In this document: positions 38,252 through 46,596 of the stretch, in pieces
Numbering within the stretch: position 1 is the stretch's first letter
Layout: each line of letters begins with the position of its first letter
Source: Pichia kudriavzevii
Taxonomy: Eukaryota; Ascomycota; Pichiomycetes; Pichiales; Pichiaceae
Assembly: GCF_003054445.1 (NCBI RefSeq)
Contig: NC_042506.1
Location: 1,743,501 to 1,807,500, forward strand
Length of the DNA stretch: 64,000 nucleotides
Reading direction: 5' to 3'
Program-made: the position numbers and the translations under genes
The notes under the pieces: model-generated
The model's database searches: none
What the model saw: only the letters and a program-made list of their open reading frames with translations
Told to the model about the DNA's origin: nothing

Positions 38252-39535
38252 ATGGCACCCTCCTTTGTATTCCAAACACACGACGAAGTCATCAACTACA
38301 AGGGCTCTAATACCTCTCTTGACTATATCGATCACGAACTCTCTGCCGGTTTGGATTCCAGTGATGCCTTTGAAGGCCCGGAAAAATTGTTGGAAATTTG
38401 GTTCTCTGATAACAATGTTCTTCCTGAAAATTGGAACAGAAACGGCCTTCGGGCTATACCCTTGGTGGACATTGAAGAGATGCTTTCCCTGGTGAACTGC
38501 CAGATCTTGTCCAAGATATCTGGTTTGAACTGCGACGCTTATCTTCTAAGCGAATCCTCCCTCTTTGTTTATAAGAACAAGATGATCCTGAAAACTTGTG
38601 GCCGTACAACAATTCTCTCCTGTATCCCCAAACTAGCGTCTTTGATCTCCAGCTTTGTCTGTCCACAATACAATGAACAGGAATTTAAAAACATTTACCA
38701 GGTTTTCTACTCCCACCGCACCTTTATGTTCCCACAGAAGCAACTGGGCACATACCAGTCTTGGGATAATGAATTGGCGTGCCTTAATCAATGGTTTGAC
38801 AATGGCAAGCACAAATCGTATGTCTTGGGCGATCAGAAGGATGCTCAGTGGCATTTGTACATCAATGGTATGGCATTTGAACATGGTGACACTAGGTTGT
38901 CCAATAGAACTGCCACTGATGCGAACATTGACACCACCATTGAAATCCACATGACAGGACTAGATGCAGACGTTGCAGCCCAATATTACATGTCAAACAA
39001 CAACAATTGCAGCAACAACAATAACAACAGACCACTAGGTAAAGACGAGGACAAGGGTCACGTGTTTGGCAATGAGATTCTGAAACGGACCAAGCTGGAC
39101 TGTGTCTTGAACAGGGGAACCACACTGAAACACGATGCCTTTGCATTTGATCCGTGCGGATTCTCGTCTAATAGCATTGTCGATGGGAATTACTATTACA
39201 CAGTGCATATTACCCCCGAGCAAGGATGGTCGTATGCTTCCTTTGAGACTAACCACCCCTGTGTCGATCTGTGGGAGCTTCTGCACAATGTGTTACCGCT
39301 GGCTAACCCGAGAGAATTCACGATGGTGATCTGCAGCAACGACAATGCCGTCCTAGAACGTCATGACACAGCGTCTGCCACGAACCCTAGCCGCGTCCCC
39401 GGCTACGTGCGTCACGAGTCCCTAAAGACCTCAACGGTTCCATCTGGCCCGTTGTCTACTGGCACTTCATCTACTTCCCCCTTGTATATAGGAAACGGCT
39501 ACCACGTGTGGCGCATGCACTACATGAAGGAGTAA
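38252..39535 (+). CDS. SPE2: S-adenosylmethionine decarboxylase proenzyme SPE2
   Basis: This pyruvoyl enzyme makes decarboxylated AdoMet, the aminopropyl donor for spermidine and spermine synthesis. The 427-residue proenzyme has the self-cleavage site YLLSESSLFVYKNK; cleavage between Glu101 and Ser102 turns Ser102 into the pyruvoyl group. The catalytic Cys is in LKTCGRTT (about 116). The alpha chain contains DPCGFSSNSI and YYTVHITPEQGWSYASFETN, both conserved. An Asn-rich insertion (about residues 249-260) is absent from most homologues and explains the slightly greater length (S. cerevisiae 396). The ATG is at 38252; the 400 nt before it contain no ATG. Confidence 0.96.
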   Translation: MAPSFVFQTHDEVINYKGSNTSLDYIDHELSAGLDSSDAFEGPEKLLEIWFSDNNVLPENWNRNGLRAIPLVDIEEMLSLVNCQILSKISGLNCDAYLLSESSLFVYKNKMILKTCGRTTILSCIPKLASLISSFVCPQYNEQEFKNIYQVFYSHRTFMFPQKQLGTYQSWDNELACLNQWFDNGKHKSYVLGDQKDAQWHLYINGMAFEHGDTRLSNRTATDANIDTTIEIHMTGLDADVAAQYYMSNNNNCSNNNNNRPLGKDEDKGHVFGNEILKRTKLDCVLNRGTTLKHDAFAFDPCGFSSNSIVDGNYYYTVHITPEQGWSYASFETNHPCVDLWELLHNVLPLANPREFTMVICSNDNAVLERHDTASATNPSRVPGYVRHESLKTSTVPSGPLSTGTSSTSPLYIGNGYHVWRMHYMKE

Positions 39536-39878
39536 ACTCAACAGACATTACATCTCCTACTCTGCACACCACCTTACTGCATGGCATGACACGGCACGGC
39601 ACGGCATAACGCAAGACAAGATAACAGAACCCAACACTGCATTGCAGTACCTGCCTCATACCGCAATGTTTCAAATTGGCGAACTTTGTATTGCTCGACT
39701 ATAATTTCAAATAAAAACATGTAGACCAAAAAAAACCGGGAGAGTGGAAAGTTCCATGCAGCGAGATCGTCTCCACTTTTGCACGAGGTGTGCATAAACT
39801 GCATAACACTGGCTCAAAGGTCGATGATACTTTCTTCGACACGTTTCTTGTTAACACCATCTACATAGGCAACGATAC
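39536..39878. other. Intergenic region SPE2 3' end / EFG1 promoter
   Basis: This 343-bp stretch lies between tandem plus-strand genes. It has three tandem ACGGC units at 39591-39605 and an A-rich patch near 39729. It is a strikingly short upstream region for an EFG1-type regulator. No gene is present. Confidence 0.5.
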
Positions 39879-41672
39879 ATGTACAATCCAGCACACTACT
39901 ACCCGCAGTACGCAGAACAGCTTCCACAGACACAGACACAGACACAGACGGTGTCTGGCTCGGGGCCTACGTCGGGCAATACCAATGGCGCACAAACCTC
40001 CTTCAACAACAACAACAACAACAACAATAACAATAACATCAACAACACCAGCAACACCGGCACCGGCACTGGCACTGGCACCCCTGGCATCAATGGCACC
40101 CATGTGAGCATCAATAACACTGGCAGTCCTAGCGTGGCAACCTCACCGCTTCTACAGCAACATCCTCACCATCAAATCCAGCAGATCCCCCATGTCCAGC
40201 ACCAGCAGATCCCACAATATCATACTCACAATCAACAGTCCCCCTCCACGCAATCACAATATGGCTACTACCAACAACCCTTGTCTGCTGTAGATTATGC
40301 ATATTATCCAAACACTTATATATATCCCAGTCAGCCCTACGTCTATGACTATCAGCAACCCCAGCCCCAACCTCAACAGCCTCAACAACAAAATCAACAA
40401 CCTCAGCAAACTCAACAGGGCCAGCCCCAGACTCTCCAAGCTTCCCAACAACCTCAACAACAGCAGCAGCAACAACAGCAACAACAACAGCAGCAGCAGC
40501 AGCAGCAGCAGGTCCAAAAGACTCAGCAGGTGCAATTGCCTGCCCAACAACAAGTTAGAATTCCTCAGTACAATGGCGTCAACTCCTATAACTTAGGCAT
40601 GAATATGAATATGGGAATGAATATGGGTATGAATATGGGTATTGGCTTACCAATCGGTGTCAACCCAACCACACCTTCGAGCTCCACACACCCCATCTCA
40701 TCTGCAACTATCCCCTCCAACTCGAGCCATATCCCCCATTCCGCAGCAATGTCTCAGTATAATTCGAATAACTCGAATTCTACCTCAGGTCTATTGAATG
40801 ATCATGCGCCAAGTAACATAACAAGTCACCCCCATTATCTTCATAATGACAACAACCTCACGAATACTAATAATGCACGTAGCAGTAGTACTGGTAATAG
40901 CGGTCATAATGGTTCCTCGCTACAACTTCAACAGTCAACTTCAAACAGACCTAAAATTACAACTACAATGTGGGAAGATGAACGTACTTTATGCTACCAG
41001 GTTGAGGCAGCGGGCGTGTCTGTGGTTCGACGTGCAGATAACAATATGATCAACGGCACAAAGCTGTTGAATGTTGCCAAAATGACAAGGGGGCGTCGTG
41101 ATGGTATTCTAAAGGCTGAGAAAACTAGACATGTCGTGAAAATCGGTTCCATGCATCTAAAGGGTGTTTGGATCCCCTTTGAGAGAGCATTTGTTATTGC
41201 TCAAAGAGAAGGTATAGCCGACTTGTTATATCCCTTATTTGTCAAGGACATCCAACGGATTATTCAGCAGGGTATACCGACCGTTAAAATGGGCCAATAC
41301 GCCGTCGCCAGCGCTCCAAATAACCCAATTGTCAACCAAGATTCTATGGGTATAAGTGCAAACCTTTCCATTGGGACGCATTCTAACCATAATTCGGACC
41401 ATAATAACAATAGTAGTAATCATAACCATAATACTAATCATAGTATAGACAACAACACGAATACTAGTGCAACCCATTTAAGTGGATCTACGAATCAAGC
41501 TTGTGACTCCCCATCTAATAACTCCAATGCACTTGTCAATGAGGCGCCCGACGCACAAACAGTTGGCAATACAACTACCTACACGACAACTACAGGCTCC
41601 ACTAACAACAATAATATGCCTTCAGAATACACACATCATCAATATTACTTTGATACAAGAGAGAAAGACTGA
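39879..41672 (+). CDS. EFG1: APSES-domain transcription factor, EFG1/SOK2/PHD1 type
   Basis: This fungal APSES (KilA-N-like, basic helix-loop-helix-like) DNA-binding regulator belongs to the EFG1/StuA/Sok2/Phd1 group, which controls filamentation and cAMP-linked morphogenesis. The DNA-binding domain spans about residues 361-462 and includes [40 protein letters not shown] and [20 protein letters not shown]. The rest is low complexity: Asn and Thr/Gly stretches, a Gln/Pro region with 19 consecutive Gln codons (40455-40511), a Met-Asn-Met-Gly repeat (about 40599-40643), and an Asn/His/Thr-rich C-terminus. These are the prion-like tails typical of Efg1. The ATG is at 39879. Which of EFG1, PHD1 or SOK2 it equals cannot be settled here. 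Confidence 0.92.
   Translation: MYNPAHYYPQYAEQLPQTQTQTQTVSGSGPTSGNTNGAQTSFNNNNNNNNNNNINNTSNTGTGTGTGTPGINGTHVSINNTGSPSVATSPLLQQHPHHQIQQIPHVQHQQIPQYHTHNQQSPSTQSQYGYYQQPLSAVDYAYYPNTYIYPSQPYVYDYQQPQPQPQQPQQQNQQPQQTQQGQPQTLQASQQPQQQQQQQQQQQQQQQQQQQVQKTQQVQLPAQQQVRIPQYNGVNSYNLGMNMNMGMNMGMNMGIGLPIGVNPTTPSSSTHPISSATIPSNSSHIPHSAAMSQYNSNNSNSTSGLLNDHAPSNITSHPHYLHNDNNLTNTNNARSSSTGNSGHNGSSLQLQQSTSNRPKITTTMWEDERTLCYQVEAAGVSVVRRADNNMINGTKLLNVAKMTRGRRDGILKAEKTRHVVKIGSMHLKGVWIPFERAFVIAQREGIADLLYPLFVKDIQRIIQQGIPTVKMGQYAVASAPNNPIVNQDSMGISANLSIGTHSNHNSDHNNNSSNHNHNTNHSIDNNTNTSATHLSGSTNQACDSPSNNSNALVNEAPDAQTVGNTTTYTTTTGSTNNNNMPSEYTHHQYYFDTREKD
40455..40511 (+). repeat. Polyglutamine CAA/CAG tract in EFG1
   Basis: Nineteen consecutive glutamine codons of mixed CAA and CAG lie in a wider Gln/Pro-rich region. 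The last seven codons are pure CAG, the part most prone to length change. Confidence 0.9.
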
Positions 41673-41960
41673 ATGTTTAATGGAAATCTAATAAACTCTT
41701 GTAACTACAGGCATCCTTCTCTTATCTTTCCTCCTTCTTCTTTTACTCTTTTTTTTTTCAACATCTCTGCCCTCTCTTTTCTGTTTAGTCAATAATATAT
41801 ACTATGTACATGTCCATTTCTTTAAATATTGTCCACTATATATGCTTATGCAACTACACAAACTTTATGCGTAAAATCGCATAGCGAATTCGTTCAATGC
41901 ATGTAAAAAAGAACATCTGCGCGAAACAATCAGACATAATTTGCCGAATGGAAAAAAACT

Positions 41961-43787
41961 TTAAATTGAAGACGGTTGATTGACGTCCCACTTGCAGGTA
42001 TTTACTAGTTCTTCGTAAGTTTGCTGGAGAAGTTTCTTATTAGCACCATTACCGGCTGAGTCAACTACATAAACACATTCTGGATGTTTCTCTAGAAAGT
42101 CACGAATGAAATCAACACGCTGAAGATTCAACTTAAATGCTAACAATGATGCTAACTGTAATTCAGTTGATGTTTTATTTGTTTGATCTTTAACTTGATC
42201 CAACTGGACAATGTGTTCGATCGTAGTCTTATATGCTGTATATTCAATATTGATCTCCTTGGACTTGAGGTATTCAACAAATGGAATAATCTGATCGTAC
42301 TCCCCCTCTTGTAAATATTTTTGGACAATATAATTACTAACCTTGATAAATGTTGATTTCTTATTGGTGTCTAATAAAGGTAAAATCTCAGTTTTCCATA
42401 AATCATTAAAACTGATCTGTGAGTCATCGATTTGGTGACGGATCTGCTTGAATTTGGAATAATTCTTGAACATCTCAAAAATTGGCTCGTAGATTGAAAT
42501 ATCAAAACCTACCTTAAATGGTACACTATTAGTGACATATTCGTCATTATACAATTTCATTAATTGTTCATCTGTTCCAATCATCTTTTGTTCATCTGTC
42601 ATTTGTTTATTCATGTTCTTCTTGAATAATTCATTGTGCCATCTGTTGTTTTTAATCATAATATTAAACAATTTGACAGATTCGTCACTTGGGTTAGCCG
42701 TATGTGTAATCATTTCCAATAATCTATGGCTAGTGTATGTCTTTAGTGAACATCCTGTAAGCCTCTGTAGTTGTATTGCGGCAGGTATAGCTAGATGCGG
42801 TTCATATGAAATTATGTGATCCATAGTATACATTACCAAACATGATGGGATCTCAACTAACCTTGAATTGATAATTTTATCAAGCGCCATAACACCTTCC
42901 TCTATCCGATGCTCTTTGATCATCAGTTTAGTGAATTGCATATATGATGCATACGTAAAATCAATTTGCCTGTCTAATATCTTCTGCTTTAATTCGTCAA
43001 ACTTGTATATCTTGAAGTATTCTCGATCTCTTAATATATCATCCATAGGAACACCCTTTTCATTTAATTTTCTCAAAAAAAATTGTGCCCCATCCCTTGG
43101 TAATAAATAAAATAGCTTATAAACATACTCTGCTGAAAGTGGGACATTATAGTTTTTCATAGTTTTCAAATGTTTCAAAAGTTGTGCCACACTTTGCTTA
43201 CTATCCTTGTACATCTTGGTCATATTCAACAAGGATAACTGAGTTTCCACTTGAGAAAAATAGAAGTCTCTATCTGATTTGATCAAATCTGAAACATTTG
43301 TACCATTCGCCTTCTTTGAATGATAATGTAATATTTCGTTACGAATCTCCTTATAATTGTGGTATCTTCTAACCTCTTCGATACGTTCATAAATTACCTT
43401 TTCCTTTCTAGGATATGAAAATCTAACTAATTCGGTGAAATATTTGGTTACTTCAGCCTTTTCATCCTCATTTATTTCTTCATTACTTAAACATACTGGC
43501 TTTTCAGGTATTGATTGTCTAATTGGCTTGTTTTGCAGCTTGTAAAATGGCTCAAATCTCATATCAAACTTGAACTCTTCATCCTTTTTATGATCTAACA
43601 AGAATTCGATGTTCTCCTTCATCTCCTGGATGGCTTTTTTTCTGTAAGCTTTGGAACCTTGTCTAGCGTTCTCAACTTCTACTGTCATGCCGATCGGTTC
43701 ACTCGTCATCACCTCGGGAACAAATGTTCTCATCGATGTGGACAGCTGTCTCATCCATATCTTGGGAATTCTCATTGTAATGGGCAT
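41961..43787 (-). CDS. Predicted mitochondrial helical-repeat protein, unassigned
   Basis: I do not recognise a firm orthologue. The protein is about 608 residues from the ATG at 43785-43787. Its start (MPITMRIPKIWMRQLSTSMR) is Arg/Ser/hydrophobic and lacks acids, a good mitochondrial presequence. The rest is almost all helix, without membrane segments. Pairs of helices, such as MQFTKLMIKEHRIEEGVMAL and HLAIPAAIQLQRLTGCSLKT, recall the degenerate PPR-type proteins that act on mitochondrial transcripts or ribosomes in yeast. Other in-frame ATGs at 43902-43904 and 43773-43775 leave the start uncertain; the longer form would add 39 residues. Function is not assigned. Confidence 0.75.
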   Translation of the reverse strand: MPITMRIPKIWMRQLSTSMRTFVPEVMTSEPIGMTVEVENARQGSKAYRKKAIQEMKENIEFLLDHKKDEEFKFDMRFEPFYKLQNKPIRQSIPEKPVCLSNEEINEDEKAEVTKYFTELVRFSYPRKEKVIYERIEEVRRYHNYKEIRNEILHYHSKKANGTNVSDLIKSDRDFYFSQVETQLSLLNMTKMYKDSKQSVAQLLKHLKTMKNYNVPLSAEYVYKLFYLLPRDGAQFFLRKLNEKGVPMDDILRDREYFKIYKFDELKQKILDRQIDFTYASYMQFTKLMIKEHRIEEGVMALDKIINSRLVEIPSCLVMYTMDHIISYEPHLAIPAAIQLQRLTGCSLKTYTSHRLLEMITHTANPSDESVKLFNIMIKNNRWHNELFKKNMNKQMTDEQKMIGTDEQLMKLYNDEYVTNSVPFKVGFDISIYEPIFEMFKNYSKFKQIRHQIDDSQISFNDLWKTEILPLLDTNKKSTFIKVSNYIVQKYLQEGEYDQIIPFVEYLKSKEINIEYTAYKTTIEHIVQLDQVKDQTNKTSTELQLASLLAFKLNLQRVDFIRDFLEKHPECVYVVDSAGNGANKKLLQQTYEELVNTCKWDVNQPSSI

Positions 43788-44370
43788 TGCTAACGGAATG
43801 CTTGACTGACCAATATGAAGAGTAAAAAAAAATACAGCAAGATTAATATCGAATGCAAATGATGAAAAAAATTGTCTACATCGCCTCTTCAAGTTATTTC
43901 CCATAGACACTCGCTATGGACTCAATATTCTCAATAAATCACTTATTATTGTAAAGTCCTACAAGAAGATGATAACTATCATGGACGAATATATCTACTA
44001 CTGGCAGGCCCGTGAATATCTAACGTGGGGCTTAAATTGCTCGAAGTAGGGGACGTTGTTTCCATTTGGGGTACACCCTATGCAAGTTATATATAGGTAT
44101 ATATCTATAGATATACAAAAATCGGATTTGGTGAGTATGTAATTAAATAGGGTGGGCTGTTGTAGATTTTCCTGAAGGTTTTCCTTTGTTTTATCTCTCT
44201 ACCAATAGGAGAATTGGCATTTCTTACAGAACTCATTTCTGAATACACATATCTGTACACCGGTTGAGTTTTTCTGGTTGCCATATTACCAATCATCAGA
44301 CTAGAGTCCCAAATCTTCTGCAAATCCCTGATAATTAAAACTATTATTTGTCCCCCAAGTTTATCAGACA
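43788..44370. other. Divergent promoter region, mitochondrial protein gene / MHO1
   Basis: This 583-bp divergent intergenic region has an AT-rich, partly self-complementary patch near 44085-44117 (TATATATAGG...TATAGATATAC). A 63-codon ATG-started frame lies on the minus strand at 44105-44296, with no recognisable similarity; I treat it as unproven. Confidence 0.5.
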
Positions 44371-45303
44371 ATGACAATCAGAAGGGCAACGCATGCAGGC
44401 AGCTGGTATTCATCCAGCAAACAAGCACTAAAAGGACAGATAAGCTCTTTTCTTTCAGAGTCTAAGCAGGCAAAAGTTCCAGGGGCAAGAGTGTTGGTTG
44501 GCCCACATGCCGGTTATGCATATGCAGGACCTATCCTTGGCAAGGCATACTCAGCATTAGATACCGACAATATCCAACGAGTATTCATTTTTGGACCTTC
44601 ACATCATGTTTATTACAAGGGCTGTGTTTTAACTACATCTGCTGACTATTATGATACGCCGTTTGGAAAACTGGAGGTTGATAATGAAGTTATAAATGAA
44701 TTGATTGATTCCGACTCCCATATATTTAAAAAAATGAATTTAGATGTCGATGAGGATGAGCATTCTTTGGAAATGCATATGCCGTTCTTGTACTCTGTTA
44801 CAAACAATGTTGGTAAAAAGGTGAAGATTGTTCCAATTATGATAAGTGCAAGTGATGAAACTTTTGAGAAAAAGTTAACTAAATATTTGAAACCGTATTT
44901 TAACGATAAATCGAATGCCTTTATTGTTAGTACGGATTTTTGCCATTGGGGTATTCGGTTTTCTTATATATCATATACTCCAACTGGTGATTTAAAAGAT
45001 TTAGTGGAAAAACCAAGCTCGAAACTACAAATCCCAATTTACGAAAGTATCAAATGTTTAGATACTGCAGCAATGACAATAATGTCAACTGGTTCTTACA
45101 GGTCCTTTAAAGATTATATGATGCTTACAGAGAATACTATATGTGGTGCCAAGCCTTTGGCTTTGTTGATGTTACTCATGGAGGATTTCATCTCCAACAG
45201 AGAAGAAAACACAATTAAGTTTAATGGATATGCCCAAAGCTCAAAAGTAGTTTCTCTAAGGGACAGCAGCGTGAGTTATGGCAGTGGATACGCAGTTATC
45301 TAA
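44371..45303 (+). CDS. MHO1: MEMO-family protein MHO1
   Basis: The MEMO family is related in fold to class III extradiol dioxygenases; human MEMO1 binds copper or iron and is linked to ErbB2-driven motility. Yeast Mho1 (YJR008W) has been tied to filamentous growth. This 310-residue protein shows the family signatures RRATHAGSWYSSS at the start, GPHAGYAYAGPILGKAY (metal-ligand His), FIFGPSHHVYYKGC (second His region), FCHWGIRF, and TICGAKPLALL with the conserved Cys. The ATG is at 44371. It is divergent from the mitochondrial protein gene. Confidence 0.95.
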   Translation: MTIRRATHAGSWYSSSKQALKGQISSFLSESKQAKVPGARVLVGPHAGYAYAGPILGKAYSALDTDNIQRVFIFGPSHHVYYKGCVLTTSADYYDTPFGKLEVDNEVINELIDSDSHIFKKMNLDVDEDEHSLEMHMPFLYSVTNNVGKKVKIVPIMISASDETFEKKLTKYLKPYFNDKSNAFIVSTDFCHWGIRFSYISYTPTGDLKDLVEKPSSKLQIPIYESIKCLDTAAMTIMSTGSYRSFKDYMMLTENTICGAKPLALLMLLMEDFISNREENTIKFNGYAQSSKVVSLRDSSVSYGSGYAVI

Positions 45304-45541
45304 TTTCATCCTATTTATACCTTGGCATCATTTGGTTTCAGTCTTTTATACATCTAGTTGCTTTTTTTTACTTTAGTGATTCCTTCCTTTATATACCGTT
45401 TTCTTTTTTTTCGAATATAGGGCAACATTCAATTTTAAAATGATTTAATGTCATATTAGTGTGCACCCATTAATAGATCTTCCAACCATCAAATAATTTT
45501 GTTTTGTTTTGCCTTTTGCTAAGCAACTCGTTGCTCTGAAA

Positions 45542-46492
45542 ATGGATGTTACTCATACTATATCGCTTGAACGAGTGCAGTCCATAAATCGTTGGATTGA
45601 TGATGTTAATTGGTACGCACATGGCTTACGGCTTGGAGATATTGAAGAAATAGTTTTCCGTCTGCAAAATATCAAAATGGATGTTCTGGAATACAACGGG
45701 AAGGAAAATAACCGTCCAAATAGTAAAAAACTAGAGGATTTGAACGACATAATCCCCGATATATTTAGCACGAGCAGTTGCGATGAAATGGTAGGTGGTG
45801 GTGTTAATCTATATCAATCCGATCAAGTGGAAAGCCACAACGTTTTTAAGAGTACAAAGGAGAACTCCTCTTTGAATGCATCATCTTCCATTTGTCAATT
45901 TTGGAGATTTGATGACCCTGCTATTGAAAACCGACTACACCCACAAAGATTTAACCACCATAAACTCACAGAGGATATCACAAACATGGATTATGATTTT
46001 ACAGTAAAGCAAGGTTGTCCATCGGTTACCTTCGATAAAGAGTATGGTAATTTGACATTGATGCAAAACAAGAATCTGAGAGAAATTGCATATCATCCTA
46101 AATATGAACGTAAAACAAAATTACAAGTTTCACACTCTGAATATTTATGTCGTATGTGTTCTTCAAAAAGATGGGTATCTACTAAGCATTTTGCAGAGCA
46201 TATGGCTCTCTCTCATGGGATTGTTGATGTAAAAGAAGTAGGAATCGTTGCTATGCCTCTTCCTGCTGCTCTTTACAGGCAAACTTTGGGGAGGTTAAAG
46301 TTTTTTTACTGTAAATGCCCCAAATGTATACAATGGATACGTCTAGGGAAAACTGCAGAAATATCAAACCTCAGTGACGAGGTCATTGAATTGGATTATC
46401 TTAATGACAGGCCATCTGTAGGATTCTATACAAACTACTTCTATCATTTCATGGGGTGCTCCCTTGAAAATATTGAGCATACTCGCTCATGA
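45542..46492 (+). CDS. Rua1-type C-terminal zinc-finger protein, putative transcription regulator
   Basis: The 316-residue protein (from the ATG at 45542) has a poorly conserved N-terminal half with a KEN motif (NGKENNRP). Its C-terminal half contains Cys/His patterns resembling the fungal Rua1 C-terminal domain. YLCRMCSSKRWVSTKHFAEH supplies two Cys and two His (about C203, C206, H216, H220), and SHG adds H225. MPLPAALYRQTLGRLKFFYC then KCPKCIQWIRLG give a second CxxC, and the end is YFYHFMGCS. Rua1 in Ustilago regulates lipid synthesis genes; no such role can be claimed here. The family call rests on pattern memory and is moderate. It stands in tandem with SEC39, 104 bp away. Confidence 0.6.
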   Translation: MDVTHTISLERVQSINRWIDDVNWYAHGLRLGDIEEIVFRLQNIKMDVLEYNGKENNRPNSKKLEDLNDIIPDIFSTSSCDEMVGGGVNLYQSDQVESHNVFKSTKENSSLNASSSICQFWRFDDPAIENRLHPQRFNHHKLTEDITNMDYDFTVKQGCPSVTFDKEYGNLTLMQNKNLREIAYHPKYERKTKLQVSHSEYLCRMCSSKRWVSTKHFAEHMALSHGIVDVKEVGIVAMPLPAALYRQTLGRLKFFYCKCPKCIQWIRLGKTAEISNLSDEVIELDYLNDRPSVGFYTNYFYHFMGCSLENIEHTRS

Positions 46493-46596
46493 TGAATTTA
46501 GTCCAATTGCACGTTTTTGTATTTCCTCGGTTTACATCTACAGCTTCTTATTTGTAGCGGTTATAATTCTACAGCTTGTATACCTTTTTAAGAAAT

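Noticed and set aside
38091-38495. 135-codon plus-strand frame overlapping the SPE2 start
   Set aside because: It starts with TTG, overlaps SPE2 in another frame, and its His/Gln content simply reflects the A/C-rich leader.
44105-44296. 63-codon minus-strand ATG frame between the mitochondrial protein gene and MHO1
   Set aside because: It has an ATG and a basic composition, but no recognised similarity, and it lies in a divergent promoter. I would accept it only with transcript or conservation evidence.
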